A stretch of 64,000 nt of DNA. Origin: an uncultured Muribaculaceae bacterium (GTDB lineage Bacteria; Bacteroidota; Bacteroidia; Bacteroidales; Muribaculaceae). Positions 8,440 to 16,517 of this stretch are shown here, piece by piece (the first letter of the stretch is position 1; each line of letters begins with the position of its first letter). The notes beneath the pieces are model-generated. The model saw only the letters and a list, made by a program, of their open reading frames with translations, did no database searches and had not been told where the DNA came from. The translations under genes and the position numbers were made by a program. The stretch covers positions 19,951 through 83,950 of the forward strand of contig CAUBJF010000011.1 in the NCBI GenBank assembly GCA_958436175.1, in the 5' to 3' direction.

Positions 8440-9726
8440 ATGAAAATCAAAGCGATACTCTATGCGTTGCTTTTGGTTGTGGTCTCAACAGGCCAGTCAT
8501 TCGGTCAGGAGAAAATAATCATTCTGAATGAAGGGAACTGGCAGACCGACAACGGCCAGGTGACTTATTTCGAAAACGGTCAGATAGTCAGCAACCGGTG
8601 GTTCCGGGATGTCAACGGCTACAAGCTTGGCGATACCCCGACAGATATCATACAAATCAAGCAAGATCTTATTGCGATCTCTGTCAATTGGTCCAACATA
8701 ATACAGTATATAGACCAGACGGGGCACGCCGTTGCCGCGACAGAAGATATACCAAATCTACGGAAGCTTGCGACAGACGGAACTTATGTCTATGTAACTT
8801 CCTATGCTCACGAATGTATGGTCAACGGCTCAATGAAGACCTTCACCAAAGGATTTGTGGCAAAAGTCGATACAAGAACATTCAAGGTCGTCAATGCTAC
8901 TGAGGTAGGCTATGAACCCGAGGGAATTGCTTTCTATAAGGGCTATATCTTTGTTGCAAATACAGGTGGATATGCCTTCCAGGAAGATCATGAGTACGAA
9001 AGCACTGTCAGCGTCATCAAGGCCGACAATATGAGCCTTGTTCGCAATATAGAGACAAACCAGATCAACCTTTATGGCAAGCTGTCGCAGACGGGTCCTT
9101 ATCTCTGTGTCAATTCTGCCGGCGATTCGTACGATGTGCCTGCGGCGACTATCATTCTTGATTGTGATGCCGTTCTCGACGGGAAGTCCGACCAGGAGTG
9201 CTTCGTCAAGCTGGACTATGCAGCCACATACAACACACCGACACGCGACGGTTGCTTCTATGCCGTCGGTTCGAGATATTCTTACAACAGTGGGGAATAT
9301 CAGTTCAACTACATCACTATCGATCCTGCCGAAGTAATCCGGACAAAGGGGCAGAGTGGTGTCATTAATACTCTTCCCGGCTCTCTTGTTGCTGATTTCA
9401 AGAAAATGTCGATGCCCTATGGCATATATGTCAATCCCTATACCGGTTATATCTATGCTACAGATGCCGCCTCCAATGTCGGGGCCGGGAAGCTCTATCA
9501 GTGGAATCCGGAAGGACAGCTGCTCGGCACCTATAAGGTCTACATCAATTCGGCTCATTTTCTCGCTCTCCCACCCGACGGGCATTTTACAGGTTTAGAT
9601 CCCGTTGTTGTCGGAGAACCTGAGGCTGAGGGATATATCTATGACCTGCGGGGCATACGCGTGATAAAACCTCTTCCGGGGAATGTCTATATCATCGACG
9701 GCAAGAAAGTGCTGTATTTGCACTAA
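8440..9726 (+). CDS. BtuG-like beta-propeller, probable surface B12-binding partner of BtuB
   Basis: A 428-residue secreted protein with a YncE/DUF5074-like beta-propeller. Repeated blade segments include TDGTYVYVTSYAHE, GFVAKVDTRTFKVV, GYIFVANTGGY and STVSVIKADNMSLV. The architecture and these motifs recall BtuG of gut Bacteroides, a surface lipoprotein that caps BtuB and binds cobalamin very tightly. The signal peptide (MKIKAILYALLLVVVSTGQSFGQ) has no lipobox Cys, unlike BtuG. Instead the last ~30 residues (IYDLRGIRV, then NVYIIDGKKVLY) resemble a short T9SS-type C-terminal sorting motif. It is co-transcribed with btuB and thus riboswitch-controlled. BtuG function is a strong inference; the anchoring mode is a hypothesis. 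Confidence 0.8.
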   Translation: MKIKAILYALLLVVVSTGQSFGQEKIIILNEGNWQTDNGQVTYFENGQIVSNRWFRDVNGYKLGDTPTDIIQIKQDLIAISVNWSNIIQYIDQTGHAVAATEDIPNLRKLATDGTYVYVTSYAHECMVNGSMKTFTKGFVAKVDTRTFKVVNATEVGYEPEGIAFYKGYIFVANTGGYAFQEDHEYESTVSVIKADNMSLVRNIETNQINLYGKLSQTGPYLCVNSAGDSYDVPAATIILDCDAVLDGKSDQECFVKLDYAATYNTPTRDGCFYAVGSRYSYNSGEYQFNYITIDPAEVIRTKGQSGVINTLPGSLVADFKKMSMPYGIYVNPYTGYIYATDAASNVGAGKLYQWNPEGQLLGTYKVYINSAHFLALPPDGHFTGLDPVVVGEPEAEGYIYDLRGIRVIKPLPGNVYIIDGKKVLYLH

Positions 9727-9745
9727 AACACATAAGATAAGCTTC

Positions 9746-9786
9746 ATTCGGACTGCCTACGTAAACACGGTTTTGGCAGTCCGAAT
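9746..9786 (+). terminator. Hairpin terminator after the B12 operon
   Basis: A perfect 12-bp stem (9746-9757 with 9775-9786, ATTCGGACTGCC and its complement) encloses a 17-nt loop and is followed by GTATTTTG. It closes the btuB operon. Its right arm overlaps the promoter of the next gene. Confidence 0.65.
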
Positions 9787-9803
9787 GTATTTTGTACCTT
9801 TGC
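9772..9803 (+). promoter_or_regulatory. Promoter of the GxGYxYP lipoprotein gene
   Basis: TTTG at 9772-9775 and TACCTTTGC at 9795-9803 with a 19-nt spacer match the Bacteroidota consensus. The start codon follows at 9841. Confidence 0.7.
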
Positions 9804-9840
9804 GAAAATATTCAACACTATATTCACTAAGCTCAAACCT

Positions 9841-11451
9841 ATGAAGTATCTGGCATTTCTTGCAGTACCGTTAATGGCTATTATGATGTCATGTTCCAGC
9901 GATGACAATAATGTGAAAAATACGTCTGGCGACTATATACCGACAGCTTGTACAAAAGGTCTCGTTCACCTTAAGGGACATAAACTGGAATCTATAAATT
10001 CAATCTCGGCTACTGTGCTGAGCGATGAGGAGAAAGTGATGCTTTCCACTCTGGAAGGTATCATAGCCCAGTCGAGTGGCGACCAGCTTTATGTTGTCGA
10101 TGGCAACTCTTCTGCCACATGGCTTAACGAGATGCAGGAAGCCTATAATATTCCCGTCAAACGTTTTGTCAAGGTTTCCGACATACTGTCGCATTATGCT
10201 TCTACCGGTTTGATCAAGGGTTATATCGTCTATGAACCTTATAAGAAACGTAAGTCACACTCCGTAAACGTTGCGACTACTCTCAGCGGCATTCTCGGAG
10301 GCATAGCCGTATCGCGTTCACTCATACCGACTGTGAATCAGGCAGGTATTACTAATGAACTTATAGATGTAAGCGACAAAGATGAAAAATGGCTTATGTC
10401 AGAGTACGGCAACAAGATGGACAAGTCGCTGGCAGCCGACCTCACACCAGAGATCTCATTGAATCTTCGCGACTATATGGCAATGACCCGTGGCTTCGTC
10501 TTCCGTGACGACAATGCCAAAAACAACTGGAGCTGGCGCACTTCCATACTCACGTCGTTGGACTACCTCGGGCATTGTTTCGGTTATTATGGTGCAGACG
10601 AATGGGGTATGGTCAACAATGCCTCGCAGCTTGCCGTGACGATGATTCCGAGTGATTATGCGGCCAACCTTTCAACTCTCAGCTCTATCTATGACACCAC
10701 CGGGCTCAAGCAGCGTCCGGCCGCCAAGGATGTCGAGACCGAAGAGAATGTACACTATGTGACTTTCCTCGTCAGCGACGGCGATAACGTAGCTTTCAAC
10801 TTCAACTACCTTTGCGAATACTATTCCGCAGCCTGCCACGGATCATTCCCTCTTGGCTTTACTCTTTCTCCGACACTCTACGACCTTGCCCCGGCTGTCA
10901 TGCGCTGGTACTTTGATTCGGCCAAGGATACCGACTATTTCGTGGCCGGTCCCAGCGGAAGCGGTTATATCTTCCCTTCCAAGATGAAAATTGCAGACCT
11001 GGATGCCTATCTGGTCCGTCTTAATAAATATCTTGATGCCTCCGGCCTTAATATCGTCAATATTCTCGATCAGCAGCTCATGGAGAAGCCGTATATCTAC
11101 AACAAGTATCTTGCACAGCCCAATATCGATGCTATTTTCTATACCGGCTACGGCGAGAAAGGCGATGGACGCATCCAGTTTTCGGATAACGGCAAGCCTG
11201 TGATAGAGCAGAGAAGTGTACTTTGGGCGAATATCGACGGTGGCGATCGAGGCGAAGAAAACTCTGTAATACAGCAGATTAATTCGCGCCCGGCCAATCC
11301 TCATATCACCGATGGCTATACCTTTGTCTTCGTACACTGCTGGTCCAAGGACCAGTACGCTATCAAGCGTGTCGTCGACGGTCTTAACCCCAATGTCCGC
11401 GTCGTTTCTCCGGACAAATTCGTAGCCCTCATCAAGCAGAATCTCAAATAA
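9841..11451 (+). CDS. GxGYxYP-domain lipoprotein (putative glycan-processing protein)
   Basis: A 536-residue protein with a lipoprotein signal peptide (lipidated Cys at about residue 18, MMSCSSDD). The name-giving motif of the GxGYxYP family occurs as GPSGSGYIFPSKM around residue 365, with the conserved FLVSDGDNVAFN segment upstream. The family is found in Bacteroidetes and Firmicutes and is considered a probable glycoside hydrolase, but to my knowledge no activity is firmly established. It has its own promoter and lies between the B12 operon and a convergent GH13 gene, sharing a bidirectional terminator with it. The domain call is confident, the function open. Envelope location follows from the lipobox. 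Confidence 0.85.
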   Translation: MKYLAFLAVPLMAIMMSCSSDDNNVKNTSGDYIPTACTKGLVHLKGHKLESINSISATVLSDEEKVMLSTLEGIIAQSSGDQLYVVDGNSSATWLNEMQEAYNIPVKRFVKVSDILSHYASTGLIKGYIVYEPYKKRKSHSVNVATTLSGILGGIAVSRSLIPTVNQAGITNELIDVSDKDEKWLMSEYGNKMDKSLAADLTPEISLNLRDYMAMTRGFVFRDDNAKNNWSWRTSILTSLDYLGHCFGYYGADEWGMVNNASQLAVTMIPSDYAANLSTLSSIYDTTGLKQRPAAKDVETEENVHYVTFLVSDGDNVAFNFNYLCEYYSAACHGSFPLGFTLSPTLYDLAPAVMRWYFDSAKDTDYFVAGPSGSGYIFPSKMKIADLDAYLVRLNKYLDASGLNIVNILDQQLMEKPYIYNKYLAQPNIDAIFYTGYGEKGDGRIQFSDNGKPVIEQRSVLWANIDGGDRGEENSVIQQINSRPANPHITDGYTFVFVHCWSKDQYAIKRVVDGLNPNVRVVSPDKFVALIKQNLK

Positions 11452-11462
11452 TTGATTCCCTG

Positions 11463-11510
11463 AATATAAAAATAGCTCCGGACCGGCTGGCTCGGAGCTA
11501 TTTTTATATT
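11463..11510. terminator. Bidirectional intrinsic terminator
   Basis: A perfect 18-bp inverted repeat (11463-11480 with 11493-11510) has a GC core (AGCTCCG/CGGAGCT) flanked by A-rich and T-rich ends on both strands, with a 12-nt loop. It sits between two convergent genes and should stop transcription from both sides. Confidence 0.93.
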
Positions 11511-11523
11511 CGGGCTATATCCT

Positions 11524-14322
11524 TTAGCGGACTATCACTTTGCTGGTATTGCCGTCGATGCGTACGATATAGGCGCCGGCCGGTACGGTCAGTGAAGGAA
11601 GACGACGGCCTACGAGATCGAATACTTCGACGTTCTCATAGTCGCCACGGATGATGATTTCACCGTCACCGCCGATAGCCACAGGCTCAGTGCGGTCGAT
11701 TACTTCGTCGCTGATGCCGCTGAATACAACGTCCTTAGTCGAGAAGACAGCGAAGCTGTGAGGAGGCACGGAGACAGTGCAACGTTTGCCGTCACTGGTC
11801 AGAGTCGGTGTGAATCCGGGAGATGCCCATACAAGTTTGCTGTTGTCCTGAGTCATATTGTTGCAGCTGACAACAACATCTATTGTTTCGCCGCTGATGG
11901 CAGGGTTGATGAATACGACTATTTCCTTGTTCCCCGCTCCGAGGCGCATATATCGGCGGTTTGTGAACTTGGAGTTGAAGTTGAATGCCATGTAACGGGC
12001 ATCCTGCTTGAACATTTCGGGGTTCTCCATTCTCAGGCCGATAAGAGCTGCGTAAGTCTCCATGAGATAGTGACGTTCGGGGTCTGCGAGCCATACTTCC
12101 CAGTCGACTATTTTGGGGTCGGTATTGTTTCCTCCGTTAGTTGTCTTGGTGGTCTGCTCGTTGCCGAATTCGCCGAACTGCCATACCATCTTGGGGCCGG
12201 GCGTGAGAAGCATCTGGGCTGCCAGTGTGCCGAGGCGCTTATAGTTGTCAAGGCTTTGACCCTTGACAGCTTCAATGCCATAAGCTGCATCCTTATATCC
12301 AAGGCGCTCCTCGTCGTGGCTCTCGGCATAGCTTATAGTCGAGCCCCAGGGACGACCGCCGTCGTTAGCCGACAGGAAACGTACGAGATTGTTGTCGCCG
12401 TCGTCCCATCCCATTGTGAACTGGCCTGATGCGGAATTGATGTTGGCCCACTGTATTTGGCCGTCGTTGCCCAGTGCAATCTCCTCTTCAGCGCCGGCAA
12501 GGTCTTCATTGATGTGTATGCCGTCGGGTTTTACGCTCTTGATGACATTATGGAGACGTATCATACGGGCGATACGGCTCTGGTTGTACTGGTTCGTACC
12601 TCCTGCTGCCGCATAGCTTTCGTTGTCGCCGAGACCTTTTACGAGGTCGAAACGATATCCGTCGACATTGTATGCCTCCATCCAGTAACGCACGGCATCG
12701 GTCCACTGCTGCTGGACCAGGGCGTTGCCCTGATTCCAGTCATTGAGGACACTGAACTCATGAGGAGCTACGCGGTTGTAGAAGGGATTGGATTCGATGG
12801 GATAGAGCTGATACCATGGATGCAGGCCGTCGCTCTGATTGAATACGATGTCGAGGATGACGGCTATGCCCTGACGGTGACATTCGTTGATGAAATCCTT
12901 ATAGTCCGCAGGCGAGCCGTATGCTTTGTCGGGAGCCATGTAGAAGTTGGTGTTATAGCCCCATGAGTTATTGCCGTTGAACTCCATGATAGGCATAAGC
13001 TCCACGGCGTTGAAACCAAGCGATTTGATATAAGGAATCTTTTCGATTGCCTTGCGGACAGTACCGTTGCCTTCGGCCACACCTTCGCTGCCTGTGAAGT
13101 CGCGGAAGAGCATCTCGTAGACTACCAGCGACTCATGGTCAGGGATTGTGAACGAGTCGAAGTCATAGTCGTCGATGTCGCCTCTATAGACAGCCAGCAT
13201 CACGCCGGAGAGCTTGTCGTAAGGGTATTTCGGCATGTCGGGCCACACATCGGAGGGGATGTAGTTGTCCGAGTAGCAGTCGAGGATGAGGTGGGCATAG
13301 GGGTCGGCTACCTTGTATGTGTCGTCGACAATGTAATAGTAGGGATACCACTTATCGTTGTCGAGACCCGTGACGGTAGTCCAGAAATAGCGGTTCCCTT
13401 CGTAGTCCTGATATTTCATCATATTGTCGGCCGAGGGAGCATAGTCGTTCCACGAAGGTACGAGCATGACGCTCTTTTTGCCGGGAGCCGCGAGACAGAA
13501 TGTGACGCTGCCGTCGTTGTTTCGCACAGCACCCATCTTGGGTATACCGCCGGGGTAGTCTTCCGGCTGGGATGATGAGGTGTAGACCACGTTAATAGAT
13601 TTGGTATAGGTCTTACCGTCGTAGATGGCTGTTGCCGTGACGGTGTTGTTGCCCGCCTTGTTGATGGTATATGTGCCGCTGAGTGTCATAGCGGCATTGG
13701 CAGAGGCGAATCTTTCGTCATTGGCCGTCAGAGTGAGATTTGCAGCAGCTGTGGTGTTGACGGTGAAGCTCATGCTCTGAGCTTCGTTGATGATGAGGCT
13801 TGGAGCGTCGCTTTCGAGTGTCATCTGGAAACCTTCGGGAAGAACTTCAACAAGGATGTCTCCCCCAGTCGATGTCTTGCCTTCTTTGCGACCGTCCGCG
13901 GTGCGGAAGACCATGGCGATGTAGCGTACTGTTTCGTTCGGATCGGTGATTCCGAAGAAACTGCGGATAGTGCCTATGTTGAGAGTATAGGTGTTCGGTG
14001 CTACATAGGTCAGGCGGTTCTTTGGCGTATTGGCTTGTTGGGAATTGCTGCCGTCCGATTCGGGCCAGGGGGTTACGGTGTAACGCCAGTCACCTGTTGT
14101 AGTGCTGGCCGATGTGATGACACCGATGTGAGCATAGACATCGGTCGATTCGGGCAGGTCTTTAAGACCTCCGTTGCCAAGGGGCGAGTCGGCGTGATAG
14201 GTCAGTACGATGTCGTGGCTGCTTTCCTGCAGGAGGGCTGGAGAGGTATCGACAAGTTTTGCATGGCTCGGTAACACGGCGAGGGTCAGTATTGCCATGA
14301 GCGCGAAGTAGATTTTCTTCAT
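11524..14322 (-). CDS. Secreted GH13 alpha-amylase/pullulanase-like enzyme with CBM48-like and T9SS-like domains
   Basis: A 932-residue secreted multidomain protein with a signal peptide (ends SHA). An N-terminal beta-rich region of about 250 residues is followed by a CBM48/early-set-like domain (VTFCLAAPGKKSVMLV). The GH13 barrel spans roughly residues 385-780. GH13 regions are recognisable: DIVFNQ (I, with Gln where His is usual), GYRFDLVKG (II, nucleophile Asp), INEDLAG (III, probable acid Glu) and AESHDEERLG (IV, Asp). The last 35 residues (VEVFDLVGRRL, then GAYIVRIDG) look like a type A T9SS sorting tail, so surface or extracellular location is likely. Predicted substrate is alpha-1,4/1,6-glucan. 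It has its own promoter and is not in a sus operon. Confidence 0.88.
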   Translation of the reverse strand: MKKIYFALMAILTLAVLPSHAKLVDTSPALLQESSHDIVLTYHADSPLGNGGLKDLPESTDVYAHIGVITSASTTTGDWRYTVTPWPESDGSNSQQANTPKNRLTYVAPNTYTLNIGTIRSFFGITDPNETVRYIAMVFRTADGRKEGKTSTGGDILVEVLPEGFQMTLESDAPSLIINEAQSMSFTVNTTAAANLTLTANDERFASANAAMTLSGTYTINKAGNNTVTATAIYDGKTYTKSINVVYTSSSQPEDYPGGIPKMGAVRNNDGSVTFCLAAPGKKSVMLVPSWNDYAPSADNMMKYQDYEGNRYFWTTVTGLDNDKWYPYYYIVDDTYKVADPYAHLILDCYSDNYIPSDVWPDMPKYPYDKLSGVMLAVYRGDIDDYDFDSFTIPDHESLVVYEMLFRDFTGSEGVAEGNGTVRKAIEKIPYIKSLGFNAVELMPIMEFNGNNSWGYNTNFYMAPDKAYGSPADYKDFINECHRQGIAVILDIVFNQSDGLHPWYQLYPIESNPFYNRVAPHEFSVLNDWNQGNALVQQQWTDAVRYWMEAYNVDGYRFDLVKGLGDNESYAAAGGTNQYNQSRIARMIRLHNVIKSVKPDGIHINEDLAGAEEEIALGNDGQIQWANINSASGQFTMGWDDGDNNLVRFLSANDGGRPWGSTISYAESHDEERLGYKDAAYGIEAVKGQSLDNYKRLGTLAAQMLLTPGPKMVWQFGEFGNEQTTKTTNGGNNTDPKIVDWEVWLADPERHYLMETYAALIGLRMENPEMFKQDARYMAFNFNSKFTNRRYMRLGAGNKEIVVFINPAISGETIDVVVSCNNMTQDNSKLVWASPGFTPTLTSDGKRCTVSVPPHSFAVFSTKDVVFSGISDEVIDRTEPVAIGGDGEIIIRGDYENVEVFDLVGRRLPSLTVPAGAYIVRIDGNTSKVIVR

Positions 14323-14381
14323 CAGGTATGTCAGTTAGTAAGTAAATATGATATAAAACAAAGTATGAGCCTTTTTCGCTG

Positions 14382-14414
14382 GCAAAATTAATAAAAGAAT
14401 AAAGAAAAATCAAA
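14382..14414 (-). promoter_or_regulatory. Promoter of the GH13 gene
   Basis: On the minus strand TTTG (14411-14414), 20 nt, then TAATTTTGC (14382-14390) match the Bacteroidota promoter. The -33 box overlaps the T-run of the gdhA terminator. Confidence 0.75.
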
Positions 14415-14444
14415 CAAAAGCCCCGGGCGATAAGCGTCCGGGGC
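14411..14444 (-). terminator. Intrinsic terminator of gdhA
   Basis: A GC-rich stem (GCCCCGG with CCGGGGC, 14420-14444) is followed on the minus strand by TTTTGTTTG. It lies 25 nt after the gdhA stop. Confidence 0.88.
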
Positions 14445-14469
14445 AGTGGTATGCATAAGTTGAGGTCGA

Positions 14470-15807
14470 TTAGTAGACACCGAGACCCATCATGGCATTG
14501 GCAACCTTCATGAAGCCGGCGATGTTTGCGCCCTTCATGTAGTTGATATAACCGTCGGGTTCGACACCGTAGCGTAGGCACTGGGTGTGGATGTCGGTCA
14601 TGATGGTATGCAGCTTGGAGTCGACTTCTTCGGCGCTCCACTGGAGGTGCATTGCGTTCTGGCTCATTTCAAGGCCGGAAGTAGCTACGCCGCCTGCGTT
14701 GACAGCCTTGCCGGGAGCGTAGATAGTACGGCTTTCGATGAAAGCGTCGATAGCTTCGGGTGTGCAGCCCATGTTCGATACTTCGGCAACCATTTCAACG
14801 CCGTTGGCGATGAGAGCCTTGGCATCGTTGCCGTTGAGTTCGTTCTGGGTAGCGCAGGGAAGGGCGATATCGACTTTCTGTTCCCAGGGTTTGCGTCCGG
14901 CATAGAATACGGAGCCGGGGAAGCGTTCTGCGTAAGGAGCTACAACGTCGTTGCCTGAAGCGCGGAGTTCGAGCATATAGGCAATCTTCTCGTCGTTGAG
15001 ACCTTCGGCATCATAGATATAACCGTCGGGACCGGATATGGTGACAACCTTGGCACCGAGTTCGGTAGCCTTTGTGGCTGCACCCCATGCAACGTTGCCG
15101 AAACCGGAGATAGCGATTGTCTTGCCTTCGATGCTGTCGTTGCGCTGCTTGAGCATGTTCTGTACGAAGTAGAGAGCGCCGAAACCTGTAGCTTCGGGAC
15201 GGATGCGGCTGCCTCCGAATTCCATAGCCTTGCCTGTGAAGGCACCGTCGCACTGGTTTACAAGCTTCTTGTACATGCCGTACATATAGCCTACTTCGCG
15301 GCCACCTACACCGATATCACCGGCGGGAACGTCGCGGTCGGGACCGACATGTTTCCAGAGTTCGAGCATGAAAGCCTGGCAGAAACGCATGATTTCACGG
15401 TCGCTCTTGCCGCGAGGCGAGAAGTCGCTACCGCCCTTTGCACCGCCCATAGGCAGAGTGGTGAGGGCATTTTTGAATGTCTGCTCGAAGCCGAGAAACT
15501 TCAGGATCGAGAGGTTGACAGATGCGTGGAAGCGTATACCGCCCTTGTACGGGCCGATGGCGTTATTGAACTGTACGCGATAGCCGAGGTTGTTCTGTAC
15601 TTCGCCCTTATCGTCGATCCAGGTCACGCGGAAGGTGACGATACGGTCGGGCTCGACCATACGTTCAATGATTTTGTTACGTTCGAATTCAGGGTGCTGA
15701 TTGTAGATGTCATTAACAGACAGGAGTACCTCTCTGACAGCCTGGAGGTATTCTTTTTCGCCGGGGTGTTTAGCCTCGAGGGAAGCCAAGATACTATTAA
15801 TATCCAT
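14470..15807 (-). CDS. gdhA: NADP-dependent glutamate dehydrogenase
   Basis: A 445-residue hexameric-type glutamate dehydrogenase that interconverts 2-oxoglutarate plus ammonium and glutamate in the cytoplasm, the main ammonia-assimilating step in many gut Bacteroidales. The active-site region LPMGGAKGGSDFSPRGKSD with the catalytic Lys is intact, and the Rossmann motif GFGNVAWGAA appears in the second half. Length equals the normal bacterial NADP enzyme. Promoter element and terminator flank it closely, so it is monocistronic. NADP rather than NAD specificity is inferred from overall similarity to the 445-residue class. Confidence 0.97.
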   Translation of the reverse strand: MDINSILASLEAKHPGEKEYLQAVREVLLSVNDIYNQHPEFERNKIIERMVEPDRIVTFRVTWIDDKGEVQNNLGYRVQFNNAIGPYKGGIRFHASVNLSILKFLGFEQTFKNALTTLPMGGAKGGSDFSPRGKSDREIMRFCQAFMLELWKHVGPDRDVPAGDIGVGGREVGYMYGMYKKLVNQCDGAFTGKAMEFGGSRIRPEATGFGALYFVQNMLKQRNDSIEGKTIAISGFGNVAWGAATKATELGAKVVTISGPDGYIYDAEGLNDEKIAYMLELRASGNDVVAPYAERFPGSVFYAGRKPWEQKVDIALPCATQNELNGNDAKALIANGVEMVAEVSNMGCTPEAIDAFIESRTIYAPGKAVNAGGVATSGLEMSQNAMHLQWSAEEVDSKLHTIMTDIHTQCLRYGVEPDGYINYMKGANIAGFMKVANAMMGLGVY

Positions 15808-15867
15808 AACTTTTGTTTTTTGAAAGTGTTTTTCCGGAGTCGGAATGTGTTTTTTGGTTAACTACAG

Positions 15868-15876
15868 GCAAAGATA
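15868..15876 (-). promoter_or_regulatory. gdhA promoter (-7 element)
   Basis: Minus strand TATCTTTGC fits the -7 consensus, about 60 nt before the gdhA ATG. A TTTG-like box lies about 24 nt further upstream, slightly far. The rest of the 314-nt gap 15808-16121 is A/T-rich and holds only this and the divergent promoter. Confidence 0.6.
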
Positions 15877-16024
15877 GCAACAAAAATGATATACACACAA
15901 CAAATCCGAGAAAAAAATTCGGTCTTCAACTTTTTTAGCTAAATCCCATTCTCAACTGGCAAGACTGAGGTTATTGCTTACAGGTAATTTTTTTAGAAGA
16001 CTGGCTGAAAACCATAATTTTTAG

Positions 16025-16034
16025 TAATTTTGCA
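16025..16034 (+). promoter_or_regulatory. Promoter (-7 element) for the small lipoprotein gene
   Basis: TAATTTTGCA matches the -7 consensus. The gene starts at 16122, implying a leader of about 80 nt. Confidence 0.5.
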
Positions 16035-16121
16035 ATGCCTTGTAAGGGTGAGTCATGATTACAAATACCTTGCATTAGTGGCTCTGCAATAATTATATTT
16101 CACAATAAAAATCAAACTCAA

Positions 16122-16517
16122 ATGAAATTACTTCGTTATGTATTGTTTTTCTTATCGTTTTTGTTAGTTTCTTGTGGGGATAAGGATGAACCATCCGCAG
16201 ACCTGTTTTCTATTGCCGTAGAATTAGATGAACAAGGCGGTGAAGTCCAGATCATCAAGCACGAATGTGAGGTCACTATTAACGGAGAACAGCAATATGT
16301 TCATATCACTCTTCTGGGCGATTTCGATAACTTAAACCTTCTACCTCCATACAGTTCTCACGAGTGGTCTTTGGTTACCATCGGAGAAAGAACAATGAGT
16401 ATCCTTGTCCTTGCGAATAAGTCCGGTGCTGTAAGAAGCGATAAAGTTGATTTCGCCGTTTCAAAAGGATCCGTCAGGAATGAGGGTACTGTTTCGATTG
16501 TGCAGCTTCCTGATTAA
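16122..16517 (+). CDS. Small BACON-like lipoprotein, function unknown
   Basis: A 131-residue protein with a lipoprotein signal (LLVSCGDKDEPS, lipidated Cys at about residue 18). The mature part is predicted beta-rich: a DEQGGEVQI opening and a closing GTVSIVQLP strand resemble the Ig-like BACON/DUF fold common in Bacteroidales surface lipoproteins. No catalytic motif is visible. It is preceded by its own promoter element and its last 4 nt overlap the convergent MFS gene. The base composition of its 5' part is more A/T-rich than the neighbouring gdhA. I do not recognise a function. Confidence 0.7.
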   Translation: MKLLRYVLFFLSFLLVSCGDKDEPSADLFSIAVELDEQGGEVQIIKHECEVTINGEQQYVHITLLGDFDNLNLLPPYSSHEWSLVTIGERTMSILVLANKSGAVRSDKVDFAVSKGSVRNEGTVSIVQLPD

